64,000 nucleotides of DNA, taken from positions 102,139-166,138 of the forward strand of contig CAJNOL010000241.1 in assembly GCA_905250125.1 (NCBI GenBank), in the 5' to 3' direction. Below the pieces are notes generated by a model, which saw only the letters and a list, made by a program, of their open reading frames with translations, was not told the DNA's origin and did no database searches. Shown here one piece after another: positions 37,793-48,060 of the stretch. How positions within the stretch are numbered: position 1 is the first letter of the stretch; every line of letters begins with the position of its first letter. A program made the position numbers and the translations under genes. Source of the DNA: Rotaria sordida. Its lineage: Eukaryota > Rotifera > Eurotatoria > Philodinida > Philodinidae.

Positions 37793-38801
37793 TATCCTAT
37801 ATCGAAGTCAACGAAATAGTTACGCATGCAACTCGTGTCAGATGTGCGAATGTGGATGTGAGTGTCGGTGTGAGTGCGGATCTTTTATGTACCCTTACCG
37901 AAACTCTAATCCACGCACCGACAACCAAACAATCATACCCTCACCGTAGGTTACATGAGGAAAATTGAGAATTACATGCAGAATTCCAACTATTTAGTCC
38001 AGAATTCAAAGAAAATGATTTTCTCGATAAAAAAGAAAAGCAGAGATGAAAAGCAATGCGTACTTTTGTGACTGGTAATATGATAAATTGAACAAGATAA
38101 AATATTTGATTTGATGATATAGCAGAAAAAAAATTGCGATAGTTTTACAAGAATGAATCGTCAGTAATCTTGAGCAATGGTAAATGGTGTCCAACATTAA
38201 TACACTTTTTGGATTAAAATCAATTTAATAACATTTTTATATTCAGGTTTTTATGTCAAATCAGAAAAAAACCTATTTTTAGAAGCTTTCAACTGGAATG
38301 AAGCAAAGGATTTTGTATAATTTGAAAGAGATGCGTTTTTTGAGAAAAACGTTAGGTACGAAGTTTGAAGTTTTTATGACTTGAAAGAAGTGTTTATAAA
38401 TGTTGAAAACTAGTTTTCCATAATGAGCAACTCACGCTCTATCAAACCATATATGAAAATGACGAAACAAAAATTCAACTTGAAATTTGAATTACGGATG
38501 CCTTACATATCTGTTTTTCTTTCATTTAAATCTATCAATGAACAGTAAGTGTTGTTTCCCAATTCCAAGTCTTTTTCTTCTTTAGATTTCTTCCTTTTTT
38601 TCGAAGTTGTTTACCATCTATTCACTATCTATTAAAATGTAAATGTTTATTGTTTATCTTACTATGTAAAATAATATTCTACTAAAAACAGATTCATACA
38701 AAATCTCTCATGATTATCTTAAATAAGTCTTTTTTGGAACGTCTCGAACAGGTCACTCAATTTTGTAAAAATAAGATTTTGGTTATGATGTTTATTACTA
38801 G

Positions 38802-39014
38802 CAACATGTTATTAAAAATCATAAAGAACATTTATTCCTATGTATTGAAGCTGTATCAGAGGGAACATCAGCACCAATTACAAATTTTCTTATAACAATA
38901 GAAGATAGAGATCCAAAATGTGCATCATTAACAAGGATTTTAGAAACAATATTCCTTGGAGCTTGGTATCCAATAATTGTTGCAACTAATTCTAGAGAAA
39001 TAAAACAAAATTAA
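38802..39014 (+). pseudogene. Orphan 3' exon-like fragment, unknown protein
   Basis: After an acceptor-like TTACTAG, a 70-codon frame with protein-like composition runs to a TAA at 39012-39014. It contains HLFLCIEAVSEGTSAPITNF, DRDPKCASL and LGAWYPIIVATN. I do not recognise the protein. No upstream exon with a matching phase is obvious, and 67 bp later a hAT MITE begins. It could be the last exon of a dead gene or of a gene I failed to assemble. Confidence 0.35.
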
Positions 39015-39088
39015 ATGAAAACTAATTATTTATATTATCAAAATATAACAACAATTTTCTTTTATATATTTAATTAAAAGCACTAAAA

Positions 39089-39748
39089 TAGTGGCGGAAC
39101 CAGGATTTTTAGGTATGCTGTAGCTCAGCTTTAGAGCACGGGATCCAAATGAGATTTATGGAGATTGATATTGGTCCCAAATGATGACCTTCTATGAAAC
39201 GATTTTTACGATCAAAGTTTGCGAAAAAAATTAGCATTTTCCTGAGCTCCCCCAAGAAATATTTAATACTTTTAGTTGTATCCACTTTTTGAGAATGCCA
39301 TCGTAAGCTACGTTAAATTTTATCGGCAGATTTCAAATTTCATCTAAAATTATTCATCCGTTTAGGAGTTATGGCTTCTTGAAGTTTTCCTACATTTCAA
39401 AAAAATTACCTCAGAAGTTCAAAACGTTATAACTCCTAAGTGGATGAATATTTTTAGATGAAATTTGAAATCTGTCGATGAAATTCAACGTAGCTTACGA
39501 TGGCATTCTCAAAAAGCGGATACAACTAAAAGTATTAAATATTTCTTGGGGGAGCTCAGGAAGATGCTAATTTTTTTCGCAAACTTTGATCGTAAAAATC
39601 GTTTCATAGAAGGTCATCATTTGGGACCAATATCAACCTCCATAAATTTCATTTGGATCCCATGCTCTAAAGCTGAGCTACAGCATACCTAAAAATCCTG
39701 GCTCTGCCACTAGCTACAGCATACCAAAAAATCCTGGTTCCGCCACTA
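39089..39748. mobile_element. hAT-type foldback MITE with perfect 8-bp target duplication
   Basis: The terminal inverted repeats TAGTGGCGGAACCAGG (39089) and CCTGGTTCCGCCACTA (ending 39748) are perfect. They are flanked by CACTAAAA at 39081-39088 and again at 39749-39756, an exact 8-bp target duplication. The two arms (about 300 bp each) are close inverted copies around a centre near 39400. The right end carries a second, slightly altered terminus (CCTGGCTCTGCCACTAG at about 39697-39713) inside the final one. No transposase is present. A 75-codon frame inside (39465-39692) is only arm sequence. Confidence 0.85.
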
Positions 39749-40199
39749 CACTAAAACAAACAGATGATCCAACGAATTAGACATGGTGGGATTCAAGAAC
39801 TTTCTGGGCTAGTCCAGACGTGGTTAAAGGACATTTATCCTAAAGATGACTAGTCATGTCGATCGTCTTCACTTATTTTTTGCTCACTCAGGAAATGATC
39901 AACTCAATAGATTAATTTTTTTTAATTATAAATAAAATTCTAGTAAAAAAAAAGTTTCATCCAATTAATATAATGTTCTTATAAAAGAACTAACTTAAAG
40001 TTCAAATAGTTATTTTCGTATTTGTGCATTAAAAATGATGATGACCTTTAAAGTGCATAGCTTGAATTAAATACATACGATGTTCTATCACTACCAAACA
40101 ATCCTACCATTTAAGATATCATAGGATAAAAAGTACGTATACAACTGGATCAAACAGTGTCAAAGATTTTAACAAATAGAAAACCTATTTTATTTAGTA

Positions 40200-41040
40200 T
40201 CATCAACAAAACTATGTGATGTGGAAATCAGAAAAGTGAAGGGGACAATCAATAACTTTAATATGATTACTACCGACAGCATCATTAGAAGATAAATTTG
40301 ATGTTATATCAGTTTATATAATTGAAGTATGAAATTCTGAAGAATATTAATGAAAAGAATCAGAAAAAAACTTTATGCATCAAAAGAAACCATATACACA
40401 AACCGATTGTACAACAACAAAATTTATTTTATTAATGTATCACTTAAATGTACTTATTAACAATAATATAGAATACTTTAATAGTTAATTGACGTGGAGA
40501 TTCATCAAAAACTAAACGTTATATTATTGAAACACATGAAGCATCAAATGAAAAAAAAAATTTAGATGTCAGTTACTGAGTACCTCTTTGTTTATGTGAA
40601 CAATTAAACAGTATGCTTATAATATGTGACACCACCTATTCGAAATTATATTATAAAAAAAAAAGAAGTTAAATTTTTTCAAAGATGACAAAATGTTAAT
40701 AATTTATTACAAACATGTACATGTCTTGTGAGCGATTTAACATCAGATATACAATATATTAAAAATCAATGATTTAGAATTCATTTTTGTTTAAAGTGTG
40801 AATTCTATTTGATATTTTTAAGTGAAATCGATCTAATATATGTATTGCATTTCGAGTACGGTAAAAGAATGATTAGATAAAATGAAAAATGGAGCCCTTT
40901 TATAAATTAAATTAAGTCTTTTTTTCTTTGCTAATAGAGTTTTTTACCTCATTCATGATCAAGTAATTTACAAGTTGAACATGTTCAAATAAATGTTGAT
41001 CATATCATGTGGTCAAATGTTAAACGTATTATCGTTTAGA
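40200..41040 (+). pseudogene. Decayed coding region, unknown protein
   Basis: Several separate in-frame pieces on the plus strand look like former protein but are broken by stops and frameshifts. They include one with KRYIIETHEASNEKKNLD (about 40510-40570), one with NVNNLLQTCTCLVSDLTSD (about 40690-40770), and one with NLQVEHVQINVDHIMWSN near 40970-41035, ending in TAG. I do not recognise the family. It may belong with the fragment at 38802-39014, now separated by the MITE. Confidence 0.35.
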
Positions 41041-42279
41041 TACTAAAGACTAGAATCATTTTGTTCATCAACAATTCTTTTTTATTCTCTCTTTTGGTTG
41101 AATATAAACTAATTGTTTGAATGCTATAGATCAATTTTTATTCATTGTAGAATTTTTTCTTAAATATTAAAATAAAAATAATATTTTTAGTTAATGATGA
41201 CATTGAAACATATTATATTTTAGTTAAAATAACTGTATACTATATATATGATGCAAGATATGACTGTAGATGCGGTGCAAAGAGAATAAATCCTATACAT
41301 TCACATTCATACCAATACCTCGAAATTTTTTACAAGAAAGCTTAGAAAAAAAATATAAATGAAAACATTGTAGAATAGTGGTAAATTGATCGTCAACGAA
41401 AACAATGAAAATAATTATCTCGTCAATAATGTTTTTTCTTCGTCTTCGATGATCAATTTTCTAATGGATACAAAGAAAAAAAATGACAATGTCATTTATT
41501 CATTATATATCAATGATCATTATTGACTGACATTTCATGTTTGAAATATATATACAAAGAGTGATTTTCTTCTATGAAATCATTTCATTCAATCAAACAT
41601 TTCTTCGTCAACAGATTAAGTAAGTACTCTAATATACTTTTTTTTGCACAAGGTACAATATACAAATATTTTAATAATTATGGAATTTATTATAATGAAA
41701 TTTATACATTCATATGCTAGCATATCATTACTTACATACATTAGAATTATTATTAAAATTTACAATGACAATGAATCATAATAAATTATTATAAATATTA
41801 TATTATATTAAAATAGAATTGTTTACAATGTTCCGAAGTTGAATTATCGACTTCGATGTTATCGTTTCGGTCGATCCTATTATTATTGATATTATATAAT
41901 GAATTACAATAATATTTACATGACCAATACAACAAGCAAGACAGGTATGTTGATTGAATTTTTTCTATTCAGAAGAGATAAAATAATAGAGTAGTATAAG
42001 TTAAGTTCGTTTCTTTTTTCTTTTTGAAATTGAGAGAAGGGATATAAAATTTAGAAGTTCTAGTGGCCAATAGGACTTCTAACGATAATTTTTATTTATA
42101 AGGTAGACATGCCTTCCATTCCGGATGGAATAGTTTCTCATTTTCTTTAAATACCTTACATGAATGTATTCATTGTAATATATGAAAGTAAAAAGGAGAA
42201 AATTCTTTTATCTTTGACAATAGCTATGTTATTGTCTAGTAGTAATTGAGGTATCATATTATATCACAGCCTTGTAAGG

Positions 42280-42510
42280 TGGCTTCGTAACCTAATCCAG
42301 GGAGATTTCTTGTGCCTGTTATGGCGAAAGCAGTGTAGTACTCGGGAAGGCCGCTATGTTCGTAGGTCCCTGTCGTCGTTATTCTTCGGCATACCTACCG
42401 TTCATTGCCCTACCAGTCCGGCGTGATCCGCTCTGTGTGCACCCATTTCAGGCTTACAGGGAATCTCCCTGGTCGCACGCGCGTATACGCCATAATAAGC
42501 CAGAAAAGAC
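42280..42510. other. GC-rich island downstream of the ADP-ribosyltransferase gene
   Basis: About 230 bp of balanced or GC-rich sequence in AT-rich surroundings. It has short inverted matches: CCAGGGAGATT near 42297 against its complement at about 42464, and TTATGGCG near 42319 against CGCCATAA near 42490, in non-nested order. No RNA gene could be folded by eye and no coding frame is convincing. Confidence 0.35.
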
Positions 42511-42565
42511 GGTGAATAGCAATGCGGAGAAATTTATTGAGCAAGTCAATGAAACAAAAACAAAT

Positions 42566-45007
42566 TCACATTTTCTGTTTCACATAGTCAATATTATCTA
42601 TCGCTCGTTTAATATCAGGATGTGTTGGTGGGAGTGATTTTTGTCGAATAGCAAGTGTCTTTTCTAAAAATGAAAGTGCTTTCGAGTGGTCACCCATGTT
42701 GGCATATACACAACCGATGTTGCTGTATGAAGTAGCCAAATCAGGATGATTCGGAGTCAGAGTTTTCTCTCTTAATTTAAGTGCTTTGTCGTAAAATTCA
42801 AATGCTTTCGAGTAGTCACCCTTCTTACTATACACCACACCGATGTTGCTGTATGAAGTAGCCAATAGGGGATGATTCGGAGGCAGAGTTTTTTCGAAGA
42901 TTTTAAGTGCTTTGTCGTAAGATTCAAGTGCTTTCGAGTAGTCACTCATGTTGGCATACACAGAACCGATGTTGCTGTATGAAGTAGCCAATGAGGGATG
43001 ATTTGGAGGCAGATTTTTCTCTTCTATTTTAAGTGTTTTGTTGTAAAATTCAAGTGCTTTCGCGTAGTCACCCATGTGGCCATACACAAGACCGATGTTG
43101 TTGTACGAAGTAGCCAATGAGAGATGATTCGGAGGGAGAGTTTTTTCTTGTATTTTAAGTGCTTTGTCGTAAGATTCAAGTGCTTTCGAGTAGTCACCCA
43201 TGTTGTCATACACAAGACCGATGTTGCTGTATGAAGTAGCCAATGAGGGATGATTCGGAGGCAGAGTTTTCTCTCTTATTTTAAGTGCTTTGTCGTAAGA
43301 TTCAAGTGCTTTCGAGTAGTCACCCATGTGGTCATACACACAACCGATATTGTTGTATGAAGTAGCCAATAGGGGATGATTCGGAGGCAGAGTTTTCTCT
43401 CTTATTTTAAGTGCTTTGTCGTAAGATTCAAGTGCTTTCGAGTAGTCACCCATGTGGTCATACACAACACCGATGTTGCTGTAGGTGATAGCCAATGAAG
43501 AATGATCTTCCGGAACAGTTTTTCGTTTAATTTGTAGATATTTTTCATAAAATGAGACTGCTTCTTTATATTGTCCTTGGTCAGCTTTCACCAATCCCAG
43601 TTGGTTATAGTTATGTGCTCTATCACTGTCATTGGAAGCGTTCTTGAGTAATTCATTGTAAAGTTCTTCAGCTTGATTGAAGTGACCCACTGTCAGCATC
43701 AGTTTACCCATTCGATACCATCCGCTGCCGTTGATCTCCTCTCGCATGTGTTTGGCGAGGACAGCCAGTTGTGGATCATTCTCATCTGTGAGAGTTAATT
43801 GAACCTCCCAGAGGCGACTATTGTTTACTGTCTGCTTCATTTCACCGACACGAAAGACAGTATGCATCGAAAATAGAATTTCTTTTTCGCCTTTAATAGC
43901 ACTATATTTGTCGATAAGGGCGAATGGAGAAGTCGAAACATTATTTGAATTAATTGTCATAATAAAGAGAACTCCTACGTGATCTTCATATTTTTGTAAT
44001 GCGCGTTGAACAAAGTTCAAAGCTACTGGTTGTTTTATACTAGTCGACAAGAAATTGTTAAACGAGAGGAGTCCACCTTTTGTGTCGAGTAGATGCTGAA
44101 AGTCTTCTTTGGTGAGCCTCTGACCACGATAAACAATAAATTCTTTCGTATACATACTTGACTGTTCTCTATGTAGTTGTTCCAGTTGTTGGTGGAGATT
44201 TCGGATGAAAAAACCCATTTTTGCCATGGCCCCCATGTCGAGTGACCGTAAAGCATAGTTGAGCATGCCATAGAGAAACATTTCACATGTATACCAATAG
44301 ATTGGCGATTCCTTGTGATATTTATGCTGAAATTCCTTTAATTCTGATTCAGGAATACCTTTCTTACGACAGTAGACGACCAGATCATTTAGAGGCTTAG
44401 CATTATCTTCCTTGATTTCCAGCACAATTTCTTTGAATAATACTGAGTACATGTAGGATGGCTCCAATTGGTCAAGATTTTGTTGATCAGATGTTGCTGC
44501 TGCCATCATCCGTTTTGGAACGAAGCTCATCGGAATTGTATCATGGTCACATTCATAGGCGACCTTTTTTAATGATTGACAGATGGGCTCGATTGAGGTG
44601 AAAACACCTTCAATCTTTGTCCATTCTTTAGCCCAAGCTTCGTGTCTTGCTTTGTTGTCACAAAAGATGTAAATTGCATCTAATTGTGGTATGCCATGAA
44701 TTTCTGGCACAAGATGTTGTCCCAATGCTCCCGAGGAGATAACGAAAGCTTTTTCATCATCCATATCATTGAGAAATTGGATACATTGTTCTGGCGTTCT
44801 ACAAAGATTCACCTCTCTGACGATACTACGCAATCTTGCCAGCGTATTTTTACAATCTTCATTATTTTCATCGATGTTGCCATCGACCCAGATGAGCAAA
44901 TAATTTTGAAGCCGACCTTGTTTTGGTCGGGTGGAAATGGCTGAGGCTGTTGCAGTTGCACTCATTGCCGATATGGAAATATTTCCCTTCGATTTTTGGC
45001 AACCCAT
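42566..45007 (-). CDS. Arginine ADP-ribosyltransferase fused to TPR repeats
   Basis: One 813-aa exon. Residues about 33-160 form an N-terminal alpha/beta-looking domain (LQNYLLIWVDG) that I cannot name. Residues about 225-400 are a mono-ADP-ribosyltransferase domain (PF01129) with the R-S-E triad: Arg294 in VYRGQ, STS at 321-323 and the EKE (ExE) at 374-376. The activity is therefore probably intact: transfer of ADP-ribose from NAD+ to arginine. From about 430 on there are two divergent TPRs and then seven 42-residue kinesin-light-chain-like TPRs (LATSYSNIG..., DYSKALESYDKALKI, EKTLPPNHP). The TPRs should bind partner proteins and choose targets (inference). No signal peptide is visible, so it is likely cytosolic. 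Such fusions are abundant in bdelloid rotifers (family knowledge). A TATA box lies upstream. Confidence 0.93.
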   Translation of the reverse strand: MGCQKSKGNISISAMSATATASAISTRPKQGRLQNYLLIWVDGNIDENNEDCKNTLARLRSIVREVNLCRTPEQCIQFLNDMDDEKAFVISSGALGQHLVPEIHGIPQLDAIYIFCDNKARHEAWAKEWTKIEGVFTSIEPICQSLKKVAYECDHDTIPMSFVPKRMMAAATSDQQNLDQLEPSYMYSVLFKEIVLEIKEDNAKPLNDLVVYCRKKGIPESELKEFQHKYHKESPIYWYTCEMFLYGMLNYALRSLDMGAMAKMGFFIRNLHQQLEQLHREQSSMYTKEFIVYRGQRLTKEDFQHLLDTKGGLLSFNNFLSTSIKQPVALNFVQRALQKYEDHVGVLFIMTINSNNVSTSPFALIDKYSAIKGEKEILFSMHTVFRVGEMKQTVNNSRLWEVQLTLTDENDPQLAVLAKHMREEINGSGWYRMGKLMLTVGHFNQAEELYNELLKNASNDSDRAHNYNQLGLVKADQGQYKEAVSFYEKYLQIKRKTVPEDHSSLAITYSNIGVVYDHMGDYSKALESYDKALKIREKTLPPNHPLLATSYNNIGCVYDHMGDYSKALESYDKALKIREKTLPPNHPSLATSYSNIGLVYDNMGDYSKALESYDKALKIQEKTLPPNHLSLATSYNNIGLVYGHMGDYAKALEFYNKTLKIEEKNLPPNHPSLATSYSNIGSVYANMSDYSKALESYDKALKIFEKTLPPNHPLLATSYSNIGVVYSKKGDYSKAFEFYDKALKLREKTLTPNHPDLATSYSNIGCVYANMGDHSKALSFLEKTLAIRQKSLPPTHPDIKRAIDNIDYVKQKM
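42640..43510 (-). repeat. 126-bp tandem repeats encoding TPR units
   Basis: About seven copies of a 126-bp unit within the coding sequence. Words such as 'tcaagtgctttcgagtag' and 'gatgttgctgtatgaagtag' recur almost unchanged. Neighbouring units are nearly identical at DNA level, so the array probably expanded or was homogenised recently. Confidence 0.85.
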
Positions 45008-45088
45008 TTTTCAATACAATTTTTGCCGATCGGTTGGTAATAGAGCACGATAAATAATAGGTTGTTGTGTAGGCAGATATCGTCTTTT

Positions 45089-45097
45089 CTATTTATA
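45089..45097 (-). promoter_or_regulatory. TATA box of the ADP-ribosyltransferase-TPR gene
   Basis: The minus strand reads TATAAATAG, 82-90 bp upstream of the ATG at 45007. This is a near-ideal TATA box and predicts a start site near 45060 and a 5' leader of about 50 bp. Most genes in the window lack such a clear match. Confidence 0.6.
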
Positions 45098-48060
45098 CAT
45101 GCGATGTCCGCTGTTTTTTTTTCTAGATTTTTCTACGACGTCAAATATGAGTGTTTTTTCTCTGTTGACACTTAACAACAAACTCTACCTAGTTTCAATT
45201 GACAATATGGATGTCAACAAGAAGCGAAACAGAAAAGAACCCAACAACGTCATTATTCCATTGTTATTCTTTCCAACTTTCGTTTGCTTTTCACCTGTAC
45301 AATGGCTTAAGTGGCATTGCATATTTTTCTTCGATCCTTTCAGAACGACTTTTTTTCTTCTTCTAGCAAGAACGAAAAAAACAACAAAGACGTCGTCAGT
45401 TCAATTTTTTTCATAATGTGTGTGATCAACATCCTGATAATGTGTATGAAACAATAATAAAAAAAAAATTTAATTTTGATCGAGGCAACAACCGAACAAC
45501 GATATTTACTTCTCAAATACACTGATCATTATTAACGAGTGATTCAAGTAAAAAAGACTACTCTTATTGTGCTTAATTTTCAGTGATACGCATTGTGCCT
45601 CATGGTTATTGGAGTCATGATAAGTTGTCTAATTGGAGTTCGAATATAATTAGATATTGAAGTACGTATTATGAAATCCAGAAACGAATGAAACAGTCCA
45701 ATGAGAACGTTTCGTATAGATATAACAAGCAAACAAACGGTTTATCTCATAATTGCATTTATAAACTTTAGTCGTGTCACGTATTAAAAAGTTCTAATTC
45801 GAATTCGGATCAATATTCAGAATACAATAAGCCTTTGTTTTCTTTGCTATTTCGATAGGATAGTCGTTACTTAAATGAAAATTATGAATTAAAAAGAATT
45901 TATTTTTGCTTTTGGCTGTTGAAGCCATATGTGAATACCAGTTTCATTTACATTCGAACTCGTTTTCACTTAGTACAGCTAGATTCATGATTTTTTTTCC
46001 AGTGCGACTAATTTCATTTTCAGAGAGTGCATGAGTGAGACTAGCGAATGAATACATCATGACTCACAATCTTGCTAAAGCGATTTTTGATTTATATACT
46101 ATTCATTCAAAATATGTGTAAAATAGAAAGACGTATTGTTTTCTTTTGGTATTCTAACTGTTGATCTTTCATTAAGTTTTACGATTCATAAAGGTATTAC
46201 ATTCAACTATTGTTTGTTCACATTTGAGATTTACATAATTTCGACGTGCATCACAATATCAAGGAGAAAATGCTTGCACTGTGCAAACCTATATCACTAC
46301 AACTATGTTTATAATAAATCTATGTTGGTGGAAAACATTAGAAAAAATATTTTGATTGTGAATGATGAATATTATTAGCGCAAAATGTGATTAGAAAACT
46401 CATCTATAAATGATTTATATTTTGCATGCATACGAAAGAGAGTGATACATTTTTACGTACAGCTAACAAATAATGAAAAGTATTGCTAGTATTTTATTTT
46501 ATTAAGATTGACAGAGATATTAAAGACATGAATGCTGTTTTTCTTAATTCAAAAGTAATTTAAAAAAACACCATAGTTATAGCACATGCTCAATGTCTTT
46601 GCACAAAAACAGGAGTTTGTTCTACGAAAAAAATTGGCCGTAATGTTGATTGTATGATTCTTTTGGGCTTCTTCTGAAAATGCAAGTATGACAAACAAGA
46701 AAGATCAACAAAAAAAGTAAATTAATAGCGAACGAGCCAACAAAACAAAAACATGCATATACGCAGTTTTATTATTGTTGCCATCGGTTTTTTTCTTCTT
46801 CCGTTCGTAGCTGTACAGTGAGTGGCAATGTGAAGGTAGAAGATGTAAACAAAAGACTGCTGAAGAAATGTAATATTGTATTTCTCTTCCTTCGTTTCTT
46901 TCTTTCTATATGATTGCATCTCATCAACAGCTTTTTGCCACTGTCTGTCTATGTTCTTCTATTGTGTTGACGAGTTTGAATCAATCAAGATGCACTAAAA
47001 ATCAATTCAGCACTGTTCATTACATTATATTCATTCCGCTTCTCCCCGTGTTCATTGATTTACAAGCACCAAATGTCGCGAAATTCGATAGACTAAGTTT
47101 CATTAGCATCATATCGAAAAGATCATCAAAATTGAACGAATTTTCAAGAATCTGTTCTCTGGAGATTTAACTTTTTTATGTGACAAGAACATGTTAAAAT
47201 TTGTTTTGATGTAAATAGAGGCGTTTCTGCAGTTTTCTTGGTTTGAAAAATGTTTACATTGTGATTGTATAGGAGGAGTACGATGCATATGCGGCGAAAA
47301 TACGGCCAAATACGATTATTTGATCTTAGCCGTAATCAAGTTGTATACTAGTATTGTAACACAGTACTGGACGGTACAAATGAGGTCGATTTTTTTCATG
47401 GTTTTTATTTCGAAAAAAATATGCGAAACAGTATGAAGTATTATCCATCAGAGATAAATTTCAATTGTTGCATTCTGCTCAGTTAACACGCTAAAATAAA
47501 ATGTGTCGCTCACAACAGTGTCACAACTTGTACTGTGAAAACGTGTTGTAATCAGGGCTGCCATTTCTTGTTTTACAAATGGGGTACATTTGGGGTACAT
47601 TCGTTTTTAGAACGGGGTACACTCTTGGGGTATATTATTTTCCTTCTAAGATAGAGGATTTAATTGAGGAAACCGATGAAATAAAGCTTCTTTTCTAGAA
47701 AATAACACAATATTTCACTACTTNNNNNNNNNNCACAGTGATAATGTGAGTAAAAGGGCTCAAATGGAGTGTTTAAACAGAAGATACAAAAAAAATTGTC
47801 TAAATCAGTTATTGACCGAATACAGCGAAAATCTCAATCGTACCAAAAAAAGTTATAATTCATTCGTATGCATTCTATATTGAAATCGATGCTTGCTATA
47901 CATTTCTAAAATACAAGAAGTAAAAATATTACAAAAGATAATTTTTTCATCATTGTATTTAGACCAGAAATGTCTTTTTTTCTCATATGCACTTCATCTT
48001 TATCGTGATCATATAACAGAATAAAAAACAAAAAATAATGCATTGTTTTCACCTTGACTG
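45098..48060. other. Intergenic spacer, mostly featureless, with a gap
   Basis: Nearly 3 kb of AT-rich sequence. A possible hAT-like end (CAGGGCTGCCA at 47553) is followed by a few GGGGTACA repeats (47580-47640), then a 10-N gap at 47724-47733. No gene was seen; open frames up to 86-105 codons are low in complexity. Confidence 0.5.
47553..47640 (+). repeat. Possible transposon end with GGGGTACA repeats
   Basis: CAGGGCTGCCA resembles hAT termini. Three to four GGGGTACA-type repeats follow. No matching opposite end was found before the next gene, and a 10-N gap lies 80 bp further on. Confidence 0.3.

Larger units (their letters stand above)
37737..42565. other. Intergenic spacer with decayed coding fragments and a hAT MITE
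   Basis: The 4.8 kb between anoctamin and the ADP-ribosyltransferase gene holds two decayed coding fragments (38802-39014 and 40200-41040), a hAT-type foldback (39089-39748) and a GC-rich island (42280-42510). The remainder is AT-rich with no visible features. Confidence 0.6.

Noticed and set aside
39465-39692. 75-codon plus-strand frame
   Set aside because: It lies wholly within one arm of the hAT-type MITE and mirrors the other arm.
42290-42380. Possible 5S rRNA- or tRNA-like sequence (GTAGTACTCGG, GGCTTCGTAACC)
   Set aside because: Only short words resemble 5S or a B box; no cloverleaf or 5S fold could be drawn.
42356-42637. 93-codon plus-strand frame
   Set aside because: It overlaps the end of the ADP-ribosyltransferase gene antisense and the GC-rich island, with no protein-like pattern.
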